The notes beneath the pieces are model-generated. The model ran no database searches. It worked only from the letters and a program-made list of their open reading frames with translations, and was not told the DNA's origin. Below, piece by piece: positions 34,348 through 41,554 of a stretch of DNA of 41,554 nucleotides. Made by a program: the position numbers and the translations under genes. This DNA comes from an uncultured Prevotella sp. (lineage in GTDB: Bacteria > Bacteroidota > Bacteroidia > Bacteroidales > Bacteroidaceae). The stretch covers positions 1 through 41,554 of the forward strand of contig CAKMOD010000075.1 of NCBI GenBank assembly GCA_927910885.1, written 5' to 3'. The first letter of the stretch is position 1. Every line of letters starts with the position of its first letter.

Positions 34348-34995
34348 ATGGCAACACATCCTTTATGGTCTGATGACTATTGGCTGCTACTCCTACAGCT
34401 TTACTTAAAAAAGCCAGAGGGAATGAAACCGATGTATTCACGTGCGTTGGTAGACCTCAGTTTGGAGCTACACATACCACCAAAGAACCTCTATGAACAG
34501 CTTTTTAAGTTGCGACATCGTGATATGCCCATCATTAATCTGATTTGGGAGACGTATGGAGAGAACACACGAAAGCTGAACAAAGACGTAAAGAAACTGC
34601 GTTCGATGAAGGGGTTTGGGCAACCTAAGAAGTTCTATGATGGTGTGAAGGTACGCGAAACCTTTGAACATGACTTCCTTCCAGTGGAAGGGGCTACGGA
34701 GTTGAAACCTTTTATGCTCATTATGATTCTCGACCTCTATTTCCGTCTTACCCCTATTACAATGGCAGCAGAAACCCCAGAGGTGATAGACCTTGCTAAA
34801 CTGATGAAGATAAAGCCACAAATGGTTGTGGAGGTAATGGATGTGTTCCAACTCTGCGACCCCTATCTGAACCGTGACGACCTTCTGATATCGCCCTTAT
34901 TAATGCCCTGTCAGGAGGTATGGAACCGCTATGGAAATGATAACCCAGAGAAACTTTCTGCCTTGGCAGCACAATTAAAGGAATATTTCACTTGA
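34348..34995 (+). CDS. Conserved uncharacterised protein upstream of rpoN
   Basis: A 215-residue, mostly helical soluble protein without signal peptide or membrane segment. It begins ATHPLWSDDYWLLLLQLYL, has a helical region with LELHIPPKNLYEQLFKLR (a pattern like a winged-helix or helix-turn-helix), and a middle linker rich in Lys/Arg. A second helical part follows with VIDLAKLMKIKPQMVVEVMDVFQ, also resembling a helix-turn-helix. I do not recognise a named family. The rpoN promoter overlaps its 3' end, so it lies directly before the sigma-54 gene. The helical repeats hint at a DNA- or protein-binding role, which is only inference. Confidence 0.75.
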   Translation: MATHPLWSDDYWLLLLQLYLKKPEGMKPMYSRALVDLSLELHIPPKNLYEQLFKLRHRDMPIINLIWETYGENTRKLNKDVKKLRSMKGFGQPKKFYDGVKVRETFEHDFLPVEGATELKPFMLIMILDLYFRLTPITMAAETPEVIDLAKLMKIKPQMVVEVMDVFQLCDPYLNRDDLLISPLLMPCQEVWNRYGNDNPEKLSALAAQLKEYFT

Positions 34996-35021
34996 TTATA
35001 CTTGTTTTTTTAGTACTTTTG
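34991..35021 (+). promoter_or_regulatory. Promoter of rpoN
   Basis: CTTG (34991-34994) and TACTTTTG (35014-35021) form a promoter that begins inside the end of the preceding gene, 20 bp before the rpoN ATG. Confidence 0.6.
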
Positions 35022-35041
35022 TAGCACAATTCAGGTAAACA

Positions 35042-36556
35042 ATGGCACAGGAACAAGTACAAATCCAGACCCAGAAACAACAACAAGTGCAGCGTCTCTC
35101 ACAACAGCAGATGCTGCAGGTAAAGTTGTTGGAGATGCCACTGACAGAATTAGAGGAAAGTGTTAATGCTGAACTCGACGATAATCCTGCCTTAGAAGCA
35201 GGAGGGGAGGAGACCGATAGCATTGACAACAACGATACTGTAGAGCATTCAGAAGACGATGATTTCGACACACTTCAGGAACGAGAAGAACGACAAGATG
35301 CGCTCGACTCGGCACTGGAGCGTATGCGTTCGGATGATGATCTTCCTACATACGATTCAAGACAGCAACGAAATAATGCTGAATATGAGGAGATTGTGTA
35401 TGGAGACACAACTTCCTTCATTGATAAACTCAATGAGCAGGTGGGAGAAAGAGAGCTTACTGAACGGCAGAAGAGTATCTTGGAGTATCTTATCGGTAGC
35501 TTAGATGATGACGGACTCTTGCGAAAAGACCTCGATAGTATCAGCGATGAGTTGGCAATCTACTATGGAATTGATGCGTCAACTAAGGAATTAGAGGAGG
35601 TACTGAAGATTCTGCAGGACTTTGACCCAGCTGGTATCGGTGCAAGAGATTTGCAAGAATGTCTCTTGTTACAGATAGACCGCAAGGTTGAGAATGGTGA
35701 GTGGGAGAAAGATAGTCATCTGTATAAATACATCTACAACATCATTTCACATCATTTCGATGCTTTCAAAAAGAAGCATTGGGATAAGATTCAAAGCGCA
35801 TTGTCGCTGTCTGACCTTCAAGTAGAGGCACTTCAGCGTGAGATTCGTAAGTTGAATCCAAAGCCGGGGTCGTCTATGGGTGAGACACAAGGACGTAACC
35901 TGCAACAGATAACACCTGACTTTATCATCGACACAGAGGATGATGGTACGGTTACTTTCAGCTTAAACCACGGCAATCTACCAGAGTTGCACGTTTCGCA
36001 GGCCTTCAACGATATGATGGAGACCTACCGCAACAACAAAGCTAATATGAACCGACAGGAGAAAGAGGCGTTGCTTTATGCCAAAGAAAAGGTGGAAAAG
36101 GCACAAGGATTTATCGAAGCGGTAAAGCAAAGACGTCATACATTACAGATGACGATGAAGGCTATCATCGATATTCAGCGGAAATTCTTCCAAGATGGAG
36201 ATGAGGCTGACCTCAAACCAATGATTCTTAAAGACATTGCCGACCGTACAGGATTAGACATCTCTACCATATCACGTGTGAGCAACATCAAGTATGCACA
36301 GACACGTTGGGGTACATTCCCTCTGCGTTTCTTCTTCACTGATAGCTATACAACGGAAGATGGCGAGGAAATGTCTACTCGTAAAATCAAGTTGGCACTC
36401 AAAGAAGTAATCGACAAAGAGGACAAACGCAAGCCTCTCAGCGATGATGCGCTTGCTAAAGTGATGAAAGAAAAGGGCTTCCCAATAGCCCGTCGCACTG
36501 TTGCCAAGTACCGAGAACAACTCGGATTGCCTGTTGCAAGGCTGAGGAAGGAGTGA
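35042..36556 (+). CDS. rpoN: RNA polymerase sigma-54 factor
   Basis: A 504-residue sigma-54. Region I is Gln/Leu-rich (LSQQQMLQVKLLEMPLTELEE, about 20-40). An acidic region II follows (EETDSIDNNDTVEHSEDDD), then the core-binding domain (about 125-330). The DNA-binding helix-turn-helix is DRTGLDISTISRVSNIKYAQT, and the hallmark RpoN box is ARRTVAKYRE near residue 483. Sigma-54 needs AAA activators, none of which is in this window. The next gene is 41 bp away beyond a heptad repeat. Confidence 0.97.
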   Translation: MAQEQVQIQTQKQQQVQRLSQQQMLQVKLLEMPLTELEESVNAELDDNPALEAGGEETDSIDNNDTVEHSEDDDFDTLQEREERQDALDSALERMRSDDDLPTYDSRQQRNNAEYEEIVYGDTTSFIDKLNEQVGERELTERQKSILEYLIGSLDDDGLLRKDLDSISDELAIYYGIDASTKELEEVLKILQDFDPAGIGARDLQECLLLQIDRKVENGEWEKDSHLYKYIYNIISHHFDAFKKKHWDKIQSALSLSDLQVEALQREIRKLNPKPGSSMGETQGRNLQQITPDFIIDTEDDGTVTFSLNHGNLPELHVSQAFNDMMETYRNNKANMNRQEKEALLYAKEKVEKAQGFIEAVKQRRHTLQMTMKAIIDIQRKFFQDGDEADLKPMILKDIADRTGLDISTISRVSNIKYAQTRWGTFPLRFFFTDSYTTEDGEEMSTRKIKLALKEVIDKEDKRKPLSDDALAKVMKEKGFPIARRTVAKYREQLGLPVARLRKE

Positions 36557-36564
36557 TGTAATTA

Positions 36565-36593
36565 GGTGTTGGATGTTAGGTGTTAGGTGTTAA
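36565..36593 (+). repeat. Seven-base tandem repeat
   Basis: About four copies of TTAGGTG with one variant (TTGGATG) fill the gap between rpoN and the PAP2-like gene, ending 4 bp before its ATG. Copy number could vary between strains and would change the spacing to the start codon. Confidence 0.75.
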
Positions 36594-36596
36594 AGT

Positions 36597-37214
36597 ATGA
36601 ACGAAAAGAACATTATATTAACAGCAAGGGTTGTGAGTATGGTTCTCACACCATTCTATTTACCCGTTGTGGGCATATTGGCTATCTTTACTTTTAGCTA
36701 TCTTAGTATGTTCCCATGGCAGGCAAAGCTGTCGTATGTCTTTTTGGTTTACGCTTTTACAGTGCTTATCCCTACATTACTCATCCACCTTTACCGCCAA
36801 TACCACGGCTGGACATTGATTCAGTTAGGGCAACGAGAGCGTAGAATGGTTCCTTACGTGATTTCTATTCTTTGCTACTTCACGTGCTTCTACATCATGA
36901 ATATCCTACACCTGCCTCACATGCTGACGTCTATACTTATGGTAGCATTGATCATTCAGATTCTATGTGCTATCATCAACGTATGGTGGAAGATATCAAC
37001 GCATACGGCAGCTATCGGTGGTGTGACTGGTTCTTTAATAGCCTTTTCACTGCTATTCAACTTCAATCCGATGTGGTGGCTTTGTCTTACGATCATCGTT
37101 TCAGGCTTTGTAGGTAGCAGTAGAATGATTCTCAGGCAACATTCATTGGAGCAGGTGGCATCGGGTTTCTTCTTAGGTATCATCTGTTCATTCATTACAA
37201 TCATCGTTGTATAG
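36597..37214 (+). CDS. PAP2-like integral membrane protein
   Basis: A 205-residue protein with about six membrane segments. It resembles the PAP2 phosphatase superfamily: WWKISTHTAAIGG is close to the SGH motif and SRMILRQHSLEQVASGFFLG to the third motif SRxxxxxHxxxD. The last acidic residue is Gln, and the first motif (KxxxxxxRP) is weak, seen only as QRERRMVPY. It may therefore be a lipid phosphatase with altered chemistry or an inactive relative. It follows rpoN closely, a common order in Bacteroidales. Confidence 0.75.
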   Translation: MNEKNIILTARVVSMVLTPFYLPVVGILAIFTFSYLSMFPWQAKLSYVFLVYAFTVLIPTLLIHLYRQYHGWTLIQLGQRERRMVPYVISILCYFTCFYIMNILHLPHMLTSILMVALIIQILCAIINVWWKISTHTAAIGGVTGSLIAFSLLFNFNPMWWLCLTIIVSGFVGSSRMILRQHSLEQVASGFFLGIICSFITIIVV

Positions 37215-37342
37215 AATGAATAAGAATCGGTAAGACAACTGATTAGAAAAGAATAAACAGCAAACTGACAGTAAGTAATATCTGTCTACATAATATATAG
37301 TTACAAAATAAATAAAGAATAAACACTTAATACATTAAGAAT

Positions 37343-37849
37343 ATGAAGCCATTAGTTAGTATTATCATGGGTTCAACAAGCGATTTACCCGTAATGGAAA
37401 AAGCTTGTAAGTGGTTGGAAGAGCAAGAGATTCCCTTTGAAGTGAATGCACTCTCAGCTCATCGTACACCTGACGCAGTAGAGACTTTTGCCAAGGAAGC
37501 AAAAGGTCGTGGCGTAAAAGTTATCATTGCTGCGGCTGGTATGGCTGCTGCTCTACCCGGTGTTATAGCTGCTTCAACACCACTTCCAGTCATTGGCGTG
37601 CCAATTAAGGGTATGCTCGATGGTCTTGATGCCTTACTTTCTATCGTTCAGATGCCTCCTGGCATTCCAGTTGCTACTGTTGGCGTCAATGGAGCACAGA
37701 ATGCTGCCATCCTTGCAGCAGAGATGATAGCACTCGGTGATGAGACTATTGCAAAGAAGATTGACAACTGGAAGGCTTCATTAGGTCAGAAGATAGAGAA
37801 GGCTAACAAGGAGTTAGCTGAGCTAAAGGATTATAAGTTTAAGTGCTAA
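37343..37849 (+). CDS. purE: N5-carboxyaminoimidazole ribonucleotide mutase PurE
   Basis: A 168-residue class I PurE of purine synthesis, which converts N5-CAIR to CAIR. Signature pieces are IIMGSTSDLPVM (phosphate site), SAHRTPD (catalytic His), AAAGMAAALPGVIAA and the late GVNGAQNAAILAAEMIAL. The length is standard. No PurK is present in the window. PurE followed by ispG on the same strand is usual in Bacteroidales; the gap is 167 bp and contains a GC-rich hairpin. Confidence 0.96.
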   Translation: MKPLVSIIMGSTSDLPVMEKACKWLEEQEIPFEVNALSAHRTPDAVETFAKEAKGRGVKVIIAAAGMAAALPGVIAASTPLPVIGVPIKGMLDGLDALLSIVQMPPGIPVATVGVNGAQNAAILAAEMIALGDETIAKKIDNWKASLGQKIEKANKELAELKDYKFKC

Positions 37850-37935
37850 GACCATCCCTAATTCCTTCAAAGAAAGGAGTAACAAAGGAAAACAATTAGG
37901 GTAAAGGTCGTTACCACTTATTACCTCTACTATAA

Positions 37936-37967
37936 CCCCTCCCTCGGAGGGGCTTGGGGGAGGTTTT
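37936..37967 (+). terminator. GC-rich hairpin between purE and ispG
   Basis: CCCCTCC (37936-37942) and GGAGGGG (37946-37952) form a tight stem. A second G-rich arm GGGGGAGG and five T residues follow. The high GC contrasts with its surroundings, and it probably terminates purE. Confidence 0.7.
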
Positions 37968-38016
37968 TCATCATCCCAAAAGGGTATTGAAAGACACCCC
38001 ATTATCCAAATAGAAC

Positions 38017-39944
38017 ATGATAGATTTATTCAACTTTGAAAGAAGGAAAACCTCTGTCACGCATGTTGGTGCACTCAACATTGGTGGAGAGAACCCTGTA
38101 CGCGTACAATCAATGACAACGACTTCCACCGATGATACCGAAGGAAGTGTTGCACAAGCTAAGCGTATCATTGATGCAGGAGGAGAACTTGTACGCCTCA
38201 CAACGCAAGGAAAGCGCGAGGCAGAAAACTTAAAGAATATCAATGCACAACTACGTGCAGACAATTATATGGCTCCGCTCTGTGCGGATGTTCACTTCAA
38301 TGCGAATGTAGCAGATGTTGCTGCACTCTATGCAGAGAAGGTTCGTATCAATCCGGGTAACTATGTCGACCCTGCTCGTACGTTCAAAAAGCTGGAGTAT
38401 ACCGATGAGGAATATGCACAAGAGCTACAGAAGATTGAGGACAGACTGATTCCTTTCATCAATATATGTAAGGAGAACCACACCGCTGTACGTATTGGTG
38501 TCAACATGGTAGCCTTTCTGACCGTATTCGTAACCGTTATGGCGATACACCAGAAGGTATTGTAGAGAGCTGCATGGAGTTCCTCCGCATCTTCCGTAAG
38601 TATGACTTCCATGACATTGTCATCTCTATCAAATCCTCAAACACGGTTGTTATGGTTCGTTCCGTACGCCTTCTTGTGGCTGAGATGGACAAGGAAGGTA
38701 TGCACTATCCGCTCCACCTTGGTGTTACCGAGGCTGGTGAAGGTGAAGACGGACGCATTAAGAGTGCCGTAGGTATTGGTGCCTTACTCGCTGATGGTAT
38801 CGGTGACACGATCCGTGTATCACTGAGTGAAGAGCCAGAGTGCGAGATTCCAGTGGCTAAACACCTTACATGGTATATCCGTCGACACGAGAAACATCTT
38901 CTCATCCCTGCTGAACAGTATGCTGACTTTGATTATCTCCATCCTAACCGACGTGAGACAGTGGCTGCAGGCAACATCGGTGGCGAGAATGTTCCTGTTG
39001 TTATTGCGACTCGAAAGGCTGATCAAGCAACTGCCGAGGTGTCATCACCAGATCTACCAAAGCCCGACTATATCTATGTACAGGGTGAATTGCCTGAGAA
39101 ATTAGGTAAGAAGCAGAAGTATATCCTTGATTATGATGCCTATATGGACCTTGCCAATAGTGGTAAGCAGTCCTTAGAGAACGTCTACCCAATCTTCCCT
39201 GTGACGGGAATGCCTTTCATCAGTGCGATAAACAGTGATGTTAAGTTCCTCGTCTTGAAGTATGGTACACCTTCAGAGGAGTTCCTTGCTTGTCTGAAAA
39301 CACATCCAGAGGTGGTTGTGGTATGTATGACAAGCCATCAGAACCGACTCGGTGACCAGCGTGCATTGGCGCATCAACTGATGATAGCAGGACTGAAAAA
39401 CCCTATTATCTTTGCCCAGATGTATCAGCATTCAACTACCGAAGAGAAGGAAGAAAGCAGTAACAGCCAACAGGCAGAGACAACTACGGCTAAAGAGAAG
39501 TTCCAATTAGAGGCTGCAGCAGATATGGGTGCACTGATGATGGACGGACTCACCGATGGTATCTGGCTGATGAACAATGGCAACCTCTCACAAGAGGATG
39601 TTGAACAAACGGCTTTCGGTATTCTTCAAGCAGGCCGCTTGCGTATGGTGAAGACCGAATACATCTCTTGTCCGGGCTGTGGACGTACACTCTACGACCT
39701 TCGTACGACGATTGCTCGCATCAAAGAAGCTACCAAGGGAATGAAAGGACTGAAGGTAGGTATCATGGGCTGTATCGTGAATGGTCCCGGTGAGATGGCT
39801 GATGCAGACTATGGATATGTCGGTGCAGGCCCTAAGAAGGTGAGCCTTTACCGCAAACAGGTATGCGTTGAGCATAATATACCAGAGGAAGAAGCGGTCG
39901 AGCGATTGCTTGCTTTGATTAAGGCAGATCAGAATAAGGCTTAA
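38017..39944 (+). pseudogene. ispG: IspG (GcpE), large type, one-base frameshift
   Basis: 4-Hydroxy-3-methylbut-2-enyl diphosphate synthase of the MEP isoprenoid pathway, 642 residues if repaired. It begins with the TIM-barrel part (RRKTSVTHVGALNIGG, PVRVQSMTTTSTDD) and has a long central insertion typical of Bacteroidetes and plants. The 4Fe-4S domain ends it, with Cys in YISCPGCGRT and GIMGCIVNGPGEMAD. The frame breaks at 38505: GTCAACATGG should read GTCAACCATGG, giving GVNHGSLSDRIRNRYGDTPEG. One C is missing. The MEP pathway is expected to be essential, so this is almost surely a sequence error. Confidence 0.93.
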
Positions 39945-40055
39945 ATCGGCGATTTAGGACTCAATAGATGTAATTCAACATCGGTGGCTTTCGTTATCAT
40001 CCCAACGGCAGGAACGCCTCTTTTTTGTGGTATCCTATTGTGGTGTTAATACTCC

Positions 40056-40121
40056 GCACGCGTGGTGTTCATGCTTAGCACCATACGTGCGGACCGTAAG
40101 CACCAATGGTGCGGAGGGCTA
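40056..40121 (+). repeat. 22-bp palindromic repeat array, family 1, copy D
   Basis: Three 22-bp units (40056, 40078, 40100): GCACGCGTGGTGT, GCACCATACGTGC and GCACCAATGGTGC, each with a 9-bp linker. A half-unit precedes them at 40034-40055. Confidence 0.85.
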
Positions 40122-40395
40122 ACTCCCCTACAACCAACCATACTTTTGATAAGAGGAGAGGATAGATTTGGGGCTTAATGATTAGGGGTAAATAGCAAAT
40201 AGAGTTTGGGTAATTAGGTATAAAAAGGCGATTAATCAGCTTAAAAGAATGTACCAATTAGGCTTATTTGCCTAACAAGCGAAACAATCTACCCTTATAA
40301 AGCCCTGATTTACCGATAATTACATTTCTGTGTTAAAACAAGAAAAAAGTAAAAATGTAGTATAGATTCTGCTTGCTTCTTTCCTTTTAAAAGAC

Positions 40396-40403
40396 TATCT
40401 TTG
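40396..40403 (+). promoter_or_regulatory. Promoter -7 element of the kinase gene
   Basis: TATCTTTG ends only four bases before the ATG at 40408, so the transcript is probably leaderless or nearly so. Confidence 0.65.
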
Positions 40404-40407
40404 CAAC

Positions 40408-41466
40408 ATGAAGGTATTGGAGGAAATAAAGAAGTATTGCCTGAGTCGCTATAACCTGTCCGTTCTTGGCGCACAGGTGGGCATTTATGCGCTCCTTGTA
40501 TCTATCTGGTCATTGGTCATTATGCTACTTGAGCATGACGTCAATGCCGCCAAGGAGTCCATGTGTGTCAATGCCTTCGTACTTTTCTTGCTACTGATAG
40601 TCTTCATGGCGAATTTCTATGTGCTGGTTCCTTATCTCTTTGAAGCAAAGAATAAGATAAAGCACTGGGCATTCTGGGTAATCAATCTGCTGTTTATCGT
40701 TCTTTGGAATCATCATATCTTCAGCATTTATAATGCCGATTTACCGAACGCACCTATACGAATAGGGTTCTATCAGTTTGGTGTGATGTGGATGATTCTC
40801 AACTATGCAATGGTCGTTGCGGCAATCTTCGTGCGTTATTATATCCGCCATAGTACGCTCAGAAGGCAACTAAGAGAGGAGAAACAGAAGATGACGGAAG
40901 CTGAATTGGCATGGCTGAAGAACCAGCTAAACCCACACTTCCTCTTTAATACGCTCAATAACATAGCCTCACTCACCCAGACAAGCCCGAATAATGCCCA
41001 AAAGGCAATCGGTCAACTGTCTGAACTCCTACGCTATGCACTCTATGAGACACAGCCCAAAGAGGTGAGTCTGAATGGTGAGATTGCCTTTATCAAGAAC
41101 TACATCAACCTGATGTCACTACGGTCGGGTAGTAATGTAGAGATAAAGAGCCAATTCATCATCCATAACACACAACTACTCATTGCGCCGTTGGTATTCC
41201 TAACACCTGTTGAGAACGCTTTTAAGCATGGCATAAGTGCCAATAAACCATCGTTTATCCACATATCTATCACAGAAGATAATGGTAAGATTGTCTTTCT
41301 CTGTGAGAACAGTAACTATCCAAAAAACGACACAGACAAGAGTGGAAAGGGTATAGGATTAGAGAATATGTACCGCCGTTTAGAGTTGATTTACCCTGAT
41401 AGGTATCACATCGAACAGCGTATTACACCAGAGGTTTACCACCTCAAGATTATTATTAAGCCATAA
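40408..41466 (+). CDS. LytS-type sensor histidine kinase
   Basis: A 352-residue membrane kinase of the LytS/YehU (His_kinase) type. Four hydrophobic segments fill residues 15-150, followed by a short coiled coil (LRRQLREEKQKMTEAELAWLK) that leads into the phospho-acceptor NPHFLFNTLNNI with His177. An ATP-binding domain ends it, with PVENAFKHG (N box) and GKGIGLENMYRRL (G box). No separate periplasmic sensor is present. These kinases normally work with a LytTR-type response regulator encoded just downstream, which would lie past the window end. Confidence 0.93.
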   Translation: MKVLEEIKKYCLSRYNLSVLGAQVGIYALLVSIWSLVIMLLEHDVNAAKESMCVNAFVLFLLLIVFMANFYVLVPYLFEAKNKIKHWAFWVINLLFIVLWNHHIFSIYNADLPNAPIRIGFYQFGVMWMILNYAMVVAAIFVRYYIRHSTLRRQLREEKQKMTEAELAWLKNQLNPHFLFNTLNNIASLTQTSPNNAQKAIGQLSELLRYALYETQPKEVSLNGEIAFIKNYINLMSLRSGSNVEIKSQFIIHNTQLLIAPLVFLTPVENAFKHGISANKPSFIHISITEDNGKIVFLCENSNYPKNDTDKSGKGIGLENMYRRLELIYPDRYHIEQRITPEVYHLKIIIKP

Positions 41467-41554
41467 TAATAATGTAATTCTCACCTCCAACACCCAATCT
41501 TCACACATCATCACCACCCAACATTCACCACCCATCACCACATCCCCACATATC
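41467..41554. other. C/A-rich low-complexity right edge
   Basis: After the kinase stop the last 88 bases are almost free of G on this strand, with repeated CACC, ACCCAAC and CATCACC words. It resembles the reverse complement of the heptad repeat beside rpoN. No gene is visible before the window ends. Confidence 0.5.

Larger units (their letters stand above)
39945..40407. other. Intergenic region with repeat array
   Basis: 463 bp between ispG and the kinase gene. It holds the palindromic array at 40056-40121, then an AT-rich stretch (about 40170-40290) with phrases such as AAAGGCGATTAATCAGC and CAATTAGGCTTA, perhaps a worn family 2 copy. The kinase promoter ends it. I see no gene. Confidence 0.6.

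Overview
The window looks like a piece of a Prevotella-type (Bacteroidales) chromosome. Evidence: AT-rich intergenic DNA, Bacteroidetes promoters of the form TAnnTTTG in front of many genes, an enlarged IspG with an insertion domain, an Oar-like TonB-dependent receptor, DUF3256, DUF4421 and DUF1460 proteins, a GH92 glycosidase, and the absence of strong Shine-Dalgarno sites. Most genes are housekeeping. There is no integrase, transposase, rRNA or recognisable tRNA.

Layout. 1-5.9 kb (minus strand): a secreted lipocalin-like protein, a GH92 glycosidase, a DUF4435 (TOPRIM-like) protein overlapping an AAA/ABC-type ATPase (a PARIS-like defence pair), and a small lipoprotein. 6.1-7.8 kb (plus): a BlaI-type repressor and an M56 membrane protease with a TonB-like C-terminus. 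7.8-8.6 kb: a gene-free stretch with a 22-bp repeat array and a candidate small RNA. 8.6-12.4 kb (minus): beta-carbonic anhydrase, DKNYY protein, ABC-F ATPase, EngB GTPase. 12.6-15.9 kb (plus): Gfo/Idh/MocA oxidoreductase, DUF4421 protein, DUF1460 amidase-like lipoprotein. 16.2-21.4 kb (minus): MsrBA, thioredoxin reductase, two deoxynucleoside kinases, PafA-like phosphatase. 21.6-26.3 kb: orphan LuxR-type response regulator, OPT transporter, TrmO, a small M56-like protein and a zinc-ribbon membrane protein. 26.5-33.5 kb (plus): DUF3256, nucleoside-type MFS transporter, bifunctional nuclease, RsmE, Oar-like receptor. 33.6-41.5 kb (plus): cupin, uncharacterised protein, RpoN, PAP2-like protein, PurE, IspG, LytS-type histidine kinase.

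Three things stand out. (1) The ATPase plus DUF4435 pair has the architecture of a PARIS anti-phage system, but with a compact 260-residue ATPase. It is followed after 28 bp by a GH92 enzyme whose usual catalytic-acid motif GNEP reads GNQP, a change linked to mannosyl-phosphate cleavage. (2) Two families of intergenic repeats, both with a 22-bp period, occur at six places in 41 kb; one is built of imperfect palindromes. (3) A promoter, three short hairpins and a perfect 19-bp terminal stem mark a probable non-coding RNA at about 8431-8585.

Six genes, including ispG, each carry one single-base indel, mostly in short homopolymers, that breaks an otherwise full-length reading frame. Sequencing error is the simplest explanation, and these genes are probably intact in the organism.
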